64,000 nt of DNA from Oscillospiraceae bacterium (GCA_017458335.1 JAFTFT010000021.1:1-64000), one strand, 5' to 3'. Positions 17,863-26,562 are shown, numbered from the stretch's first letter. Made by a program: numbers and translations. The notes: a model not told the origin generated them from the sequence alone.

Positions 17863-18780
17863 ATGAAAGATGTACAGGAAACCTGCCGGATCGCCGTGAT
17901 ACAGGCGGAACCGGTGATGTTTGACAAGGCCGGCGGCCTGAAGAAGGCGCTGCGCTGCATCCGGAATGCCGCGGCGGAAGAGGCGGAGCTGATCGTGTTT
18001 CCGGAGCTTTTTATCCCCGGATACCCGATCGGGATGAATTTCGGCTTCAGCATGGGAAAGCGGACCGAAGCGGGACGGGCGGACTGGAAGCGCTACTACG
18101 ACGCCTCCCTGATCGCCGGAGGCGAGGAGTTCAAACAGCTCTCCGACGCGGCGAGAGATGCCAAAGCGTATGTGAGCATGGGCTTTTCGGAGCGGGACGC
18201 GGTAAACGGCACGCTCTATAACAGCAATGTGATCTTCTCTCCGGACGGAAGCTGGAGCGTCCATCGCAAGCTGAAACCGACCGGGACCGAACGTGTGGTC
18301 TGGGGCGACGCCAACAAGGATTACTTCCCTGTGGTGGAGACTCCCTGGGGCCCCATCGGCAGCCTGATCTGCTGGGAGAGCTATATGCCGCTGGCGCGTG
18401 TAGCGCTCTATCAGAAGGGAATCACGATCTACATTTCTCCCAACACCAACGACAATCCCGAGTGGCAGGCAACCATCCGGCACATCGCCATCGAGGGCAA
18501 GTGCTATTTCGTCAACTGCGACATGGTGGTGCGCAAATCCTCCTATCCGGAGGATCTGGAGACCATCGATGACATCAAGGACCAGCCCGACATGGTCTGC
18601 CGGGGCGGAAGCTGCATCATCGACCCCTACGGACACGCGATGATGTCGCCCGTGTGGGATGAGGAGACCATCCTTTACGCCGACCTCGACATGAGCCTGC
18701 CCGCGGCCTGCAAGATGGAGCACGACGCCGTCGGACATTACTCCCGTCCGGATGTGCTGGAACTGATTGTTCACGAGTAG
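17863..18780 (+). CDS. Nitrilase (carbon-nitrogen hydrolase)
   Basis: A 305-residue member of the nitrilase superfamily, branch 1. The catalytic triad is visible: Glu48 in VFPELFIPGYP, Lys136 in HRKLKPTGTE, and Cys170 in SLICWESYMPLAR. The CWESYMPLAR form is typical of true nitrilases that hydrolyse organic nitriles to acids and ammonia, rather than amidases. The start at 17863 is chosen because of GGAGGAGG about 13 nt upstream and family-typical length; the frame is open further upstream. It is a single-gene unit between two terminators. Confidence 0.92.
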   Translation: MKDVQETCRIAVIQAEPVMFDKAGGLKKALRCIRNAAAEEAELIVFPELFIPGYPIGMNFGFSMGKRTEAGRADWKRYYDASLIAGGEEFKQLSDAARDAKAYVSMGFSERDAVNGTLYNSNVIFSPDGSWSVHRKLKPTGTERVVWGDANKDYFPVVETPWGPIGSLICWESYMPLARVALYQKGITIYISPNTNDNPEWQATIRHIAIEGKCYFVNCDMVVRKSSYPEDLETIDDIKDQPDMVCRGGSCIIDPYGHAMMSPVWDEETILYADLDMSLPAACKMEHDAVGHYSRPDVLELIVHE

Positions 18781-18880
18781 GGCATAAACAAAACAGAGAA
18801 TCGAGATCCCTTACGCCATGCCGGGCAGAAGCTCGATGCTTCGCGGCTTCCGGGCCGGCAGGCAGAGCGAATCCCGTAAA

Positions 18881-18940
18881 ACAAGGGCGTTATCCCGGAC
18901 CGGCAGCGTTGCCGGATCTGAGATAACGCCCTTGTTCTAT
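18881..18940. terminator. Strong hairpin between convergent nitrilase and GltD-like genes
   Basis: A perfect 14-bp stem ACAAGGGCGTTATC / GATAACGCCCTTGT at 18881-18894 and 18922-18935, with a second small hairpin (CCGGCA / TGCCGG) in its loop, then a short T-rich tract. It sits between two convergent genes and probably ends transcription from one or both sides. Confidence 0.7.
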
Positions 18941-19007
18941 TTCCGAATTCTTTGTCTCCTTCCGGAAAAGCCTGAAAGAAGGAGGGAAAAACCGAGGGAA
19001 GCAGAGC

Positions 19008-20225
19008 TTATTCTCTTTCCATATAGCGGACCATGGCCTCGGCGGCCCGTTTGGCCCCTTCGACCGCATGGACGACGGTCTTGGCGCCGGTGACCACATC
19101 GCCCGCGCTGAAGACACCCTCTCTTGTGGTCATGCAGTTTTCGTCAACCGGCAGAAGACCGTTCTCGCCGAGTTCCAGCCCGTGGGTGGTGCGCACAAGC
19201 TTGGCGCGGGGAACCTGGCTGATGGAGATGATGGTGGAGTCGGCCTCCTCCTGGATGAGCTCGTCCTCATAGCCGATGACATGGTTGTCTTCATCGAAGA
19301 TGCTGCGCCTGAAGACGGGGCCCTTCTCGGTGATCTTCTGAATCTGCATGCCGTAGACGAACTCCGCCCCGTCGAGCTCGGCATACTGCAGCTCGTGGGA
19401 GCTGGCGGTGACGTGGCGGCTGCGGGCATAGAGCGTCACATGGCGGGAGCCGTTTCGAAGCGCGGTGCGGGCCACGTCCATGGCGGCGTTGCCCATGCCG
19501 ATGACCGCCACCCGGTCGCCCAGCTTGTGGCCCTTCGGGTTTGCAAGGTAGTTGAGGCCGAAGAGAACGTTTCCGAAGCTCTCGCCCTCGATGCCGAGAC
19601 TCCTGGGCTTCTCGGCGCCGGTGCCGATGAAGATGCTGGCATAGCCGTCGCGGAACAGCTCGTCGATCATCAGAACCGAGCCGATGGTGGTGTTGGTGCG
19701 GATGGTGATACCCATCTCCTCCATCCTGGCCTGATAGCGGTCGATGATGCTCTTCGGCAGGCGGAATTCCGGAATCCCGTACTGCAGAAGGCCGCCGATC
19801 TTGCCCTTCCATTCAAACACCGTGACAGGATATCCCTGCTGTGCCAGGGTGATGGCAACGGTCATGCCCGCGGGGCCGCAGCCGATGACCGCGACTTTCT
19901 TGTCCTTTTTCTCAGGCCGGTTTACCTCCATGCGGTCGAGATACATCTCGGAGATGTAGTTCTCAATGCTGGAGAAGTGAACCGGCGTATCCTTTTTTCC
20001 GCGGATACAGTGCCCGGCACACTGCATCTCATGGTTGCAGACGATGGAACAGACCGCGGACATGGGGTTGTTGCGAAACAGCATGTCGCCGGCCTCCAGG
20101 AGACGGTTCTCCTTGAAAAGCTGGATGACGACAGGGATCGGGGTGTGAACGGGGCAGCCCTGCTGACACATGGGCTTTTTGCAGTTGAGACAGCGGTTGG
20201 CTTCGTCAATGATATGAAGCGCCAT
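19008..20225 (-). CDS. GltD-like NAD(P)H oxidoreductase with N-terminal Fe-S domain
   Basis: A 405-residue protein like the small subunit of glutamate synthase and other stand-alone GltD homologues. Residues about 10-70 carry cysteines for two 4Fe-4S clusters (CLNCKKPMCQQGCPV, VCSIVCNHEMQCAGHCIRG). Two Rossmann motifs follow: VAVIGCGPAGMTVAITLA (FAD) near 110 and VAVIGMGNAAMDVARTA (NAD(P)H) near 245, and GVFSAGDVVTGAKTV near the end. No glutamate synthase large subunit is next to it, so it more likely passes electrons from NAD(P)H to another acceptor. GAGGAGG precedes the start. Two minus-strand promoters are predicted upstream. Confidence 0.9.
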   Translation of the reverse strand: MALHIIDEANRCLNCKKPMCQQGCPVHTPIPVVIQLFKENRLLEAGDMLFRNNPMSAVCSIVCNHEMQCAGHCIRGKKDTPVHFSSIENYISEMYLDRMEVNRPEKKDKKVAVIGCGPAGMTVAITLAQQGYPVTVFEWKGKIGGLLQYGIPEFRLPKSIIDRYQARMEEMGITIRTNTTIGSVLMIDELFRDGYASIFIGTGAEKPRSLGIEGESFGNVLFGLNYLANPKGHKLGDRVAVIGMGNAAMDVARTALRNGSRHVTLYARSRHVTASSHELQYAELDGAEFVYGMQIQKITEKGPVFRRSIFDEDNHVIGYEDELIQEEADSTIISISQVPRAKLVRTTHGLELGENGLLPVDENCMTTREGVFSAGDVVTGAKTVVHAVEGAKRAAEAMVRYMERE

Positions 20226-20267
20226 GAGTGTTCCTCCTCAGGTGTTTGGAATGATAATGACAGGGAA

Positions 20268-20296
20268 ATTGTACTTCAAAATCCGCTGAAATTCAA
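20268..20296 (-). promoter_or_regulatory. Proximal promoter of the GltD-like gene
   Basis: On the minus strand: TTGAAT, a 17-nt spacer, and TACAAT, about 45 nt upstream of the start codon. Confidence 0.6.
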
Positions 20297-20416
20297 TATG
20301 CTGCTTTAGCCGATTCAAAAGAGGTACCAGGATCCCCAGGGTCAGGCGGCCCGGGGCTTTGCCCGAAGATCATAAAACACCGCAATCGGGATCTGCGGAT
20401 GGCTGTATCCGCCGGG

Positions 20417-20458
20417 ATTATAGGCGATGCCAAAATTTTTCTTAACGGATACTTAACG
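20417..20458 (-). promoter_or_regulatory. Distal promoter with direct repeats upstream of the GltD-like gene
   Basis: On the minus strand: -35 TTAAGA (20440-20445), a 17-nt spacer and a perfect TATAAT (20417-20422). The -35 overlaps two copies of CGTTAAG spaced 11 bp apart (plus-strand TTAACG at 20442-20447 and 20453-20458), a layout typical of OmpR/PhoB-type response-regulator boxes. Transcription from here would give a leader of about 185 nt. Confidence 0.45.
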
Positions 20459-20475
20459 AAACATTGGAATGGTTT

Positions 20476-20508
20476 GGGCGCTGCGCACAAAAACGCAGCG
20501 CCCTTTTT
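20476..20508 (+). terminator. Orphan Rho-independent terminator
   Basis: A perfect 10-bp stem GGGCGCTGCG / CGCAGCGCCC (20476-20485 and 20494-20503) followed by TTTTT. No plus-strand gene lies upstream in the 250 nt before it. It may end an unannotated small RNA, or insulate the operon at 20624 from upstream transcription. The rest of 20226-20623 shows only the promoters listed here. Confidence 0.75.
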
Positions 20509-20548
20509 GTTCAACATACCAAAAATGCTGTGAAAGAATTGGCAAAGC

Positions 20549-20587
20549 TTGACGGTAAATTCGTCGTATTGTATAGTTGTATTACAA
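20549..20587 (+). promoter_or_regulatory. Promoter with FadR-type GntR operator
   Basis: TTGACG (20549-20554), a 17-nt spacer and TATAGT (20572-20577) form a near-consensus promoter. TTGTATTACAA at 20577-20587 is an inverted repeat (TTGTA-T-TACAA) that fits the FadR-subfamily GntR consensus TNGTNNNACNA and overlaps the expected transcription start. It lies upstream of the dehydrogenase-transketolase-TRAP operon, which ends next to a FadR-type regulator gene. Confidence 0.7.
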
Positions 20588-20623
20588 GTTTACAACCTGA
20601 CAAAAATACAGGAGGAACTCACC

Positions 20624-21646
20624 ATGAATGTATTAATGATCGGCGCCGGCGATATCGCCAAGTCCCACGGCCGCGCGGTTGTCAAACTCGGCGGAAAGGT
20701 CATTGCCGCGTTTGATGTCAACGAAGCGGGCCTGAAGCGCTACGCGGACGAATTCGGCTGCGAAATGCTGACCTACGATCAGATTGAGGAAAACGTCCCG
20801 AGAGCGGACTATGTGGTTCTCAGTACGCCGCCCACAAAGCGCCTGGACTATGTGGAGATGGTCCTGAAGCACCATGTTCCTCTCTATATGGAAAAGCCCA
20901 TCGGCACCAGCCTGGAGGATGCGGCGAAGCTCAAGGAGATGGAGCAGAAATATGACGGGAAGATCATCGTCGGCTTTGCCCACTTCTATCGCCCCGCGTT
21001 CCAGAAGATGCTGGAGCTTGTCGAAAGCGGCGAGCTCGGCGATCCCATCAATGTGTTCGATAACCGCGTCGGACCCGGATACGGCTTCCGCGGCACCTAC
21101 TTCCAGCCCTCCTGGCGCACCGACCCGAAGTTGGCCTGCGGCTTCACCATCGAGTCGATCTCCCACGAGTGGAACCTGCTGACCGCGCTCTGCGGTGAGT
21201 TTGAGACCATGAGCGCCAATGTCTGGTGCACCATCGACAATCTCCCCACCTATGACACCAACTTCTCCGGTACGATGAAGATCAAGAAGGGCGGCATCGC
21301 CACCATCAACGCCAGCTGGAGCGCCGACCTGGGCGGCAACTTCAAGGGCTACATCGGCACCAAGGGAAGCTGCTTCCTGCGCGGCAGCGACATGTTTGAG
21401 TTCGACGAAGTCACCTGGAAAACCTCGGACATGGCGCAGGCCGAAACCCTTCACTTCAACGATTCCTACAAATACAACCAGGACGGCGTGATCTTCAACA
21501 TCCACAAGTACTTCCAGGACTGCCTGAAGAACAATAAGCCCATCCGCACCCCACTGGATGAGGGCATCAAGGTCCTGAAGCTCTCCACCCTGGCGCTGGA
21601 GTCCTCCCGTGAGCACAAAGAGATCATCTTGGACGAAAGGATGTAA
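20624..21646 (+). CDS. Gfo/Idh/MocA-family dehydrogenase
   Basis: A 340-residue NAD(P)-dependent oxidoreductase. The N-terminal Rossmann domain has MIGAGDIAKSHGRAV, and the family's EKPIG motif (MEKPIGTSLEDA) with the catalytic Lys lies near residue 90. The C-terminal alpha/beta domain has ESISHEWN with a likely active-site His. The family oxidises sugars, inositols and sugar acids. The start at 20624 follows AGGAGG; an in-frame ATG further upstream would lie on the promoter. It is the first gene of an operon whose next gene starts 4 nt after its stop. The substrate is not known. Confidence 0.9.
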   Translation: MNVLMIGAGDIAKSHGRAVVKLGGKVIAAFDVNEAGLKRYADEFGCEMLTYDQIEENVPRADYVVLSTPPTKRLDYVEMVLKHHVPLYMEKPIGTSLEDAAKLKEMEQKYDGKIIVGFAHFYRPAFQKMLELVESGELGDPINVFDNRVGPGYGFRGTYFQPSWRTDPKLACGFTIESISHEWNLLTALCGEFETMSANVWCTIDNLPTYDTNFSGTMKIKKGGIATINASWSADLGGNFKGYIGTKGSCFLRGSDMFEFDEVTWKTSDMAQAETLHFNDSYKYNQDGVIFNIHKYFQDCLKNNKPIRTPLDEGIKVLKLSTLALESSREHKEIILDERM

Positions 21647-21649
21647 ACC

Positions 21650-22495
21650 ATGGATCAGAAAGAATTGATCGCGCTCAAAAACAAAGCGACAGAACTCCGC
21701 ATCCGGGCGGTGGACATGATCTGGAAGGCGCAGTCGGGACACCCCGGCGGCTCGCTTTCGGTGGCGGAATTCGTGACGGCCTGCTACTTCCGTTATATGA
21801 ACGTCGACCCGAAGAACCCCCGCTGGGCCGACCGCGACCGCTTTGTCCTGTCCAAGGGACATGTTTGCCCGGCACAATATGCGGCGCTCGCCATGAAGGG
21901 CTTTTTCCCGATGGAAGTGCTGGACACCCTTCGCAAGGAAGGATCCCCTCTGCAGGGTCACCCCAGCATGAACAAGTGCCCCGGCATCGACATCTCCACC
22001 GGTTCTCTGGGTCAGGGACTGGCCTGTGCGGTGGGCATGGCGCTGGCGGCCAAGCTGGACCATAAGACTTACAATGTCTTCTGCGCGGTGGGCGACGGCG
22101 AGTGCAACGAGGGCGAGATCTGGGAAGCCTGCGGCACGGCGCACAAGTATAAACTGGACAACCTGGTTGTTTTCGTCGACTGGAACAATCTTCAGTTGGA
22201 CGGCACCTGTGAGGAGATCATGCCTCCCATCAGCCTGGCAAAGAAGTTTGAGGCTTTCGGTTTTGAAGTTTACGAGATTGACGGCAACGACATGGCCCAG
22301 ATGGTCGATGCGATGGACAAGGCGCTTGCGGCGAAGAACGGCCTGCCGAAGTGCATCGTCGGCAAGACCATAAAGGGCAAGGGCGTGAGCTATATGGAGA
22401 ATCAGCTCGGCTGGCACGGCATGGCGCCGAACGACGAGCAATATAAACAGGCGATGGAAGAGCTGAACGCGCTCTATATCAAAGAGGAGGCCTGA
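21650..22495 (+). CDS. Transketolase, N-terminal subunit
   Basis: A 281-residue thiamine-diphosphate-binding subunit of a split transketolase. Motifs are IWKAQSGHPGGSLSVAEFV (substrate and ThDP His), LSKGHVCPAQYAALA, PGIDISTGSLGQGL, and the metal- and ThDP-binding GDGECNEGEIWEA (near 145-157). Split transketolases move two-carbon units between keto-sugar and aldose phosphates; in catabolic operons they often act on an unusual sugar. It works with the C-terminal subunit 3 nt downstream. Nothing suggests truncation. Confidence 0.93.
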   Translation: MDQKELIALKNKATELRIRAVDMIWKAQSGHPGGSLSVAEFVTACYFRYMNVDPKNPRWADRDRFVLSKGHVCPAQYAALAMKGFFPMEVLDTLRKEGSPLQGHPSMNKCPGIDISTGSLGQGLACAVGMALAAKLDHKTYNVFCAVGDGECNEGEIWEACGTAHKYKLDNLVVFVDWNNLQLDGTCEEIMPPISLAKKFEAFGFEVYEIDGNDMAQMVDAMDKALAAKNGLPKCIVGKTIKGKGVSYMENQLGWHGMAPNDEQYKQAMEELNALYIKEEA

Positions 22496-22497
22496 GC

Positions 22498-23433
22498 ATG
22501 GAGACGAAGAAAATTGCGACCCGCGACGGCTTCGGCGAGGCCATCGTTGAACTCGGAAGAGAGAACAGAGACATCCTGGTCGTCGACATCGACATCGGAA
22601 AATCCTGCAAGACCGGCGCCTTCCGCAAGGAACTGCCGGAGCAGTACCTGAACGTCGGCATCGCCGAACAGAACGGCGCCGGTGTGGCGGCAGGCCTCGC
22701 GACCTGCGGCAAGATCCCCTTTGTGGTAACCTATGCGGCCTTCGGGAGCATGCGCATCTGCGAGATGATCCGTCAGGAGATCGCCTATCCGAAACTGAAC
22801 GTCAAGATCGCCTGCTCCCACGGCGGCGTGACCCCGGCCAACGACGGCGCTTCCCATCAGGCCATCGAGGACATGGGCATTCTCCGCACCATCCCAAACA
22901 TGACGGTGATCATGCCGGCTGACTACTACGCGGCCAAGGCGCTGGTCAAGGCTTCGGCAGCCTACGACGGGCCTGTATATCTCCGCTTTACCCGCGACGC
23001 GATCCCGGTGATCTATGACGAGAACGCGACCTTTGAGATCGGCAAGGCCAAGCAGCTTCGCGACGGGAAAGACATCGCGATCCTGGCAAACGGCGATACG
23101 GTCCGTCTGGCGCTCGAAGCGGCGGACGCGCTGGCGGCGAAGGGGATCGGCGCCCGGGTGCTGGATGTCCACACCATCAAGCCGCTCGATGTGGAAGCGG
23201 TAACGGCCTGCATCGACGAGATCGGCAAAGTGATCACGGTGGAGGACCACAACATCATGAACGGCCTCGGCAGCGCCGTGGCGGAAGTGATCGCCGAAGC
23301 GGGCAAGGGCAGACTCAAACGCATCGGCATCCAGGATCAGTTCGGCCAGTCCGCCCCCTATGAGCGTCTGCTCGCCATGAACGGCATTACCGTCGAAAAC
23401 ATCGTTGCCCAGGCAGAGGCTCTGTGCAAATAA
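22498..23433 (+). CDS. Transketolase, C-terminal subunit
   Basis: A 311-residue partner of the preceding gene. It holds the pyrimidine-binding domain (ILVVDIDIGKSCKTGAF; NVGIAEQNGAGVAAGLA, in which the Glu activates ThDP) and the C-terminal transketolase domain (VLDVHTIKPLDVEAV, GKVITVEDHNIMNGLGSAVAEV). Both halves are needed to form the active site at the dimer interface. GAGGCC lies at the start in the preceding gene end. A small hairpin at 23454-23473 follows, before the next gene. Confidence 0.93.
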   Translation: METKKIATRDGFGEAIVELGRENRDILVVDIDIGKSCKTGAFRKELPEQYLNVGIAEQNGAGVAAGLATCGKIPFVVTYAAFGSMRICEMIRQEIAYPKLNVKIACSHGGVTPANDGASHQAIEDMGILRTIPNMTVIMPADYYAAKALVKASAAYDGPVYLRFTRDAIPVIYDENATFEIGKAKQLRDGKDIAILANGDTVRLALEAADALAAKGIGARVLDVHTIKPLDVEAVTACIDEIGKVITVEDHNIMNGLGSAVAEVIAEAGKGRLKRIGIQDQFGQSAPYERLLAMNGITVENIVAQAEALCK

Positions 23434-23508
23434 AATCCCCGAAGGAAGCGTAAGATCCCGGCGAAGCCGGATCAAATAAAAACCCATTTTTATCAAGGAG
23501 GAACCAAA

Positions 23509-24495
23509 ATGAAGAAATTCCTGGCAATCGCCCTGGCACTGGTCATGATCTGCTCCCTGAGCGTCACCGCCTTTGCTGCGGACAAGACCTACACCATCAG
23601 CATCGGTCACAGCGACACCACCCAGAACCTCATCCACATCTCCCTTGAGCACTTTGCGAAAGCCGTCGAAGAGCGCACCGAAGGCCGCGTGAAGGTCCAG
23701 ATCTTCGCCGCCGAGCAGCTCGGTTCCAACGCCGAGATGATCGAGATGGTCGAGATGGGCAACCTCGACGCCATGATGCTCCCCTCCGGCCAGCAGGCTT
23801 CCTTCTGCCCGAAGTTCGCGGCCCTGAGCCTTCCGTTCCTGTTCTCGGACTATGACCATGTGTACAAGGTCCTGGACGGCGAGATCGGCCAGGAGCTTCT
23901 GGAAGGTCTGGAAGACCACAACATGATCCAGCTTGCCTACTGGGAGAACGGCCTTCGTCAGTTCACCAACTCCAAGCGTCCCATTGAGAAGCCCGAGGAT
24001 CTGAAGGGCCTGAAGTTCCGCACGCCGGAAGACAAGATGACCATGGCCATCTTCGCCGCCTACGGCGCCAGCGCCTCCCCGTTTGCCTTCTCCGAGCTGT
24101 ATCTGGCCCTCCAGCAGGGAACCTTTGACGGCCAGGAGAACCCCGTCTCCAACATCTATGCCAACAACTTCCAGGATGTCCAGAAGTACCTCACCATGGT
24201 GAACTATCAGTATCAGCCGAAGAACATGATCTTCTCCCTGAGCACCTGGAACAAGCTCCCCGCCGACCTGCAGGAGATCCTTCTCGAGTGCGCGAAGGAA
24301 TTCGGCAATGAGCACCGCCAGGCCATCCGCGACAACGAGGCCACCTATCTGGCCGAGCTTGAAGCCGCCGGAATGGAAGTCGGCTATCCCGACACCGCCC
24401 CCTTCATTGAGCAGGCACAGAGCGTCTACACCGACTTCTATGCCGAGAACGACTGGGCCGAGGATCTGGTCGCCCGCATCAACGAGCTGAAGTAA
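23509..24495 (+). CDS. TRAP transporter solute-binding protein (DctP family)
   Basis: A 328-residue exported binding protein. The signal peptide (MKKFLAIALALVMICSLSVTAFAA) appears to end in a signal-peptidase-I site; the Cys at about 19 is not in a good lipobox. The mature part is a DctP fold with the family's conserved Arg region (GLKFRTPEDKM) and ALQQGTFDGQENPVSNIY, where the Gln-Gly-x-x-Asp-Gly and PxxN elements are typical. It delivers an organic acid to the DctQM membrane subunits. AAGGAGG precedes the start. Ligand likely carries a carboxylate or sulfonate. Confidence 0.92.
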   Translation: MKKFLAIALALVMICSLSVTAFAADKTYTISIGHSDTTQNLIHISLEHFAKAVEERTEGRVKVQIFAAEQLGSNAEMIEMVEMGNLDAMMLPSGQQASFCPKFAALSLPFLFSDYDHVYKVLDGEIGQELLEGLEDHNMIQLAYWENGLRQFTNSKRPIEKPEDLKGLKFRTPEDKMTMAIFAAYGASASPFAFSELYLALQQGTFDGQENPVSNIYANNFQDVQKYLTMVNYQYQPKNMIFSLSTWNKLPADLQEILLECAKEFGNEHRQAIRDNEATYLAELEAAGMEVGYPDTAPFIEQAQSVYTDFYAENDWAEDLVARINELK

Positions 24496-24533
24496 TCCTT
24501 TACGCGATCTTAGCAAACCCCGACTGTATACCG

Positions 24534-24568
24534 GGGAGGCACAGCGCCTGCCGTGCCTCCCTTCTTAT
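24534..24568 (+). terminator. Intercistronic hairpin after dctP
   Basis: A 9-bp stem GGGAGGCAC / GTGCCTCCC (24534-24542 and 24553-24561) followed by TTCTTATT. Partial termination here would give more binding protein than membrane subunits, as is common in ABC and TRAP operons. Confidence 0.6.
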
Positions 24569-24592
24569 TAAGAGAGGTGGAGTACAGATAAC

Positions 24593-25108
24593 ATGAAAGC
24601 CTTTATCCACAAGCTGAGTGAGATTCTGGATAAGATCTCCAGCGTGATCTGTGCGACGATCCTGGCAGGGCTCTGTCTGATCATCGTCTATTCCGTCATC
24701 ATGCGCTTTATCTTCAACAATCCCGTTACCTGGCAGTATGAGCTGACCCTGGTCGGACTCTGCTGGGCCATCTTCATCGGCATGCCGATGACCTTTCACA
24801 AACAGGAACATCTCCGCCTGACCTTCGTGAGCGACAAGCTTCCTCCGAAGACCTGGCGAATCTATATGGATGTCATCGATCTGCTGCTGATCGCCTTCCT
24901 GATCACCGGCATCGTCTGCAGCCAGTCGATCGTCCAGACCACCTGGAAGACATTTTACAAGACCATCGCCATCCGCAAGGGTGTTTACTATCTGTGCTTC
25001 CCGATCGGCTGCGCGTTTTCGGTGGTGCATCTGATTGACCTGATTCTGAACCGCAGGCCCGAGGATGCGCCGAGGGCATTAAGAGGAGAGGAGGGCATCG
25101 ACGTATGA
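24593..25108 (+). CDS. TRAP transporter small membrane subunit (DctQ family)
   Basis: A 171-residue integral membrane protein with four hydrophobic helices (for example VICATILAGLCLIIVYSVIM and LLLIAFLITGIVCSQSIV). The segment VTWQYELTLVGLCWAIFIGMPMTFHKQEHLRLTF is typical of DctQ. It forms the stationary partner of DctM. AGAGAGG precedes the ATG, and the gene overlaps dctM by 4 nt. Confidence 0.92.
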   Translation: MKAFIHKLSEILDKISSVICATILAGLCLIIVYSVIMRFIFNNPVTWQYELTLVGLCWAIFIGMPMTFHKQEHLRLTFVSDKLPPKTWRIYMDVIDLLLIAFLITGIVCSQSIVQTTWKTFYKTIAIRKGVYYLCFPIGCAFSVVHLIDLILNRRPEDAPRALRGEEGIDV

Positions 25109-26391
25109 GCTTCGCAGGATATGTTCTTTTGCTGATCGGCGGCTTTCTGCTGCTGATGGTGCTGGGCGTGCCCATCGCCTTCTCCCTGTCCATCTCCGCC
25201 ATCTTCACCGTGCTGGTGACCGGACAATTCACCGTCACGGCCATCTTCCACCGCATGATCGGAAACGCCAGCGGCTACACGCTGCTCGCGATCCCCTTCT
25301 TCATTCTGGCGGCGAAACTGATGAACACCGGCGGCGTCACGCGGAAGATCTTCCGCGCCTGCTCCGCCTGGGTCGGTTCGATCCCCGGCGGTCTCGGCCA
25401 TGCCAACGTTGTGGCCTCCATTGTCTTCTCCGGCATGAGCGGCTCCGCTGTCGCGGACGCCGGCGGCCTCGGCCAGATCGAGGTCGACGCCATGATCAAG
25501 GACGGCTTTGATCCGGAATTCTCCGCAGCGGTCACGGCGGCCTCCGCCACCATCGGCCCGATCATTCCGCCCAGCATCCCCATGGTCGTCTACGGCATGA
25601 TGACGGAAGTCTCCGTCGGCGCGCTGTTCATCGGCGGTATTGTTCCCGGACTGCTTCTGGCGGTTGCAACCAGCATCCTGGTCTTTTTCATGGCAAAGAA
25701 GCGCAACTATCCGGTCAAAAAGTTCAGCTGGAAGGAAGTCGGGCAGGCAACCAAGGAAGCGCTGCTCTCCCTGCTGACGCCGATCATCATCATCGGCGGT
25801 ATCTGGAGCGGTATTTTCAGCCCCACCGAAGCAGCCTGCATCGCGGCAACCTATGCCTTTATCCTTTCCGTGCTGGTTTATCGTGAACTCGGCTGGAAGG
25901 ATGTTTATCAGGCGCTCATTGAAACCGCGCGGGACAGCGCCGGCATCCTCTGCCTGATCTGCGGCGCAGCCTCCTTCTCATGGCTGGTCACGATGCTCGG
26001 CATGACCCAGGCCCTGAGCGAAGCGCTGGTAAAGCTCACGGACAACAAGTATGTCATGCTGCTCATTGTGAACATCGCCTTCCTCATCATCGGCATGTTT
26101 ATGGAAGCGCTGGCAGCCATGACCATCACGCTGCCCTTCCTGGTGCCGCTGATGTCGGTCTACGGCATCGATCCGCTGCATCTGGGTGTTGTGCTGGTCC
26201 TGAACCTCATGATCGGCCTCTGCACGCCGCCGGTCGGAACCAGCCTCTTCATCTGCGCCAAGACGGCCAACATCACCATCGAGAAAATGTACAAGGCGAT
26301 TCTGCCCTTCCTTGTACCGCTGATTATCGTTCTTTTCCTGATCACCTATGTGCCGGGCTTCGTTACCTGGCTTCCGGGCACCCTCGGCTGA
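25105..26391 (+). CDS. TRAP transporter large membrane subunit (DctM family)
   Basis: A 428-residue transport subunit with about 12 helices. Diagnostic segments are IPFFILAAKLMNTGGVTRKIF, ANVVASIVFSGMSGSAVADAGGLGQIE and TAASATIGPIIPPSIPMVVYG, which carry the sodium and substrate sites of TRAP elevators, and LMIGLCTPPVGTSLF near the C-terminus. It uses the sodium gradient to import the ligand. It is the last structural gene of the operon. Confidence 0.94.
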   Translation: MSFAGYVLLLIGGFLLLMVLGVPIAFSLSISAIFTVLVTGQFTVTAIFHRMIGNASGYTLLAIPFFILAAKLMNTGGVTRKIFRACSAWVGSIPGGLGHANVVASIVFSGMSGSAVADAGGLGQIEVDAMIKDGFDPEFSAAVTAASATIGPIIPPSIPMVVYGMMTEVSVGALFIGGIVPGLLLAVATSILVFFMAKKRNYPVKKFSWKEVGQATKEALLSLLTPIIIIGGIWSGIFSPTEAACIAATYAFILSVLVYRELGWKDVYQALIETARDSAGILCLICGAASFSWLVTMLGMTQALSEALVKLTDNKYVMLLIVNIAFLIIGMFMEALAAMTITLPFLVPLMSVYGIDPLHLGVVLVLNLMIGLCTPPVGTSLFICAKTANITIEKMYKAILPFLVPLIIVLFLITYVPGFVTWLPGTLG

Positions 26392-26507
26392 TCCGGAGAG
26401 AGGCATTCACCGACAGGGGGCCCGTGTTCCGCGGGCTCCCTGCGGCAGTTTGGCAAGACAAAACGAAATTGAAAAAGAAGCAGGAATATACTTTAACAAA
26501 GCGGAAA

Positions 26508-26536
26508 TTGACAACCAGGAACCGAAATGTTAAAAT
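26508..26536 (+). promoter_or_regulatory. Promoter of the GntR-family gene
   Basis: TTGACA (26508-26513), a 17-nt spacer and TAAAAT (26531-26536), about 27 nt before the start codon. It is close to consensus, and no FadR-type operator was seen here. Confidence 0.75.
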
Positions 26537-26562
26537 TGAGAAATCCTTAACGGAGAGGTATC

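Noticed and set aside
19008-20225. Glutamate synthase small subunit with its partner
   Set aside because: No large GltB subunit is in the neighbourhood, so only a GltD-like function is claimed.
20633-24516. Long minus-strand frames opposite the transketolase and TRAP genes
   Set aside because: These are antisense shadows of well-recognised genes. They show no family motifs.
20624-26391. Sulfo-transketolase or apiose/apulose pathway
   Set aside because: Only the split transketolase (and loosely the dehydrogenase) fits. The isomerases, kinases and other enzymes of those pathways are missing.
26410-26450. Terminator after dctM
   Set aside because: A G/C-rich imperfect hairpin is present but it has no T tract, so it was not listed as a feature.
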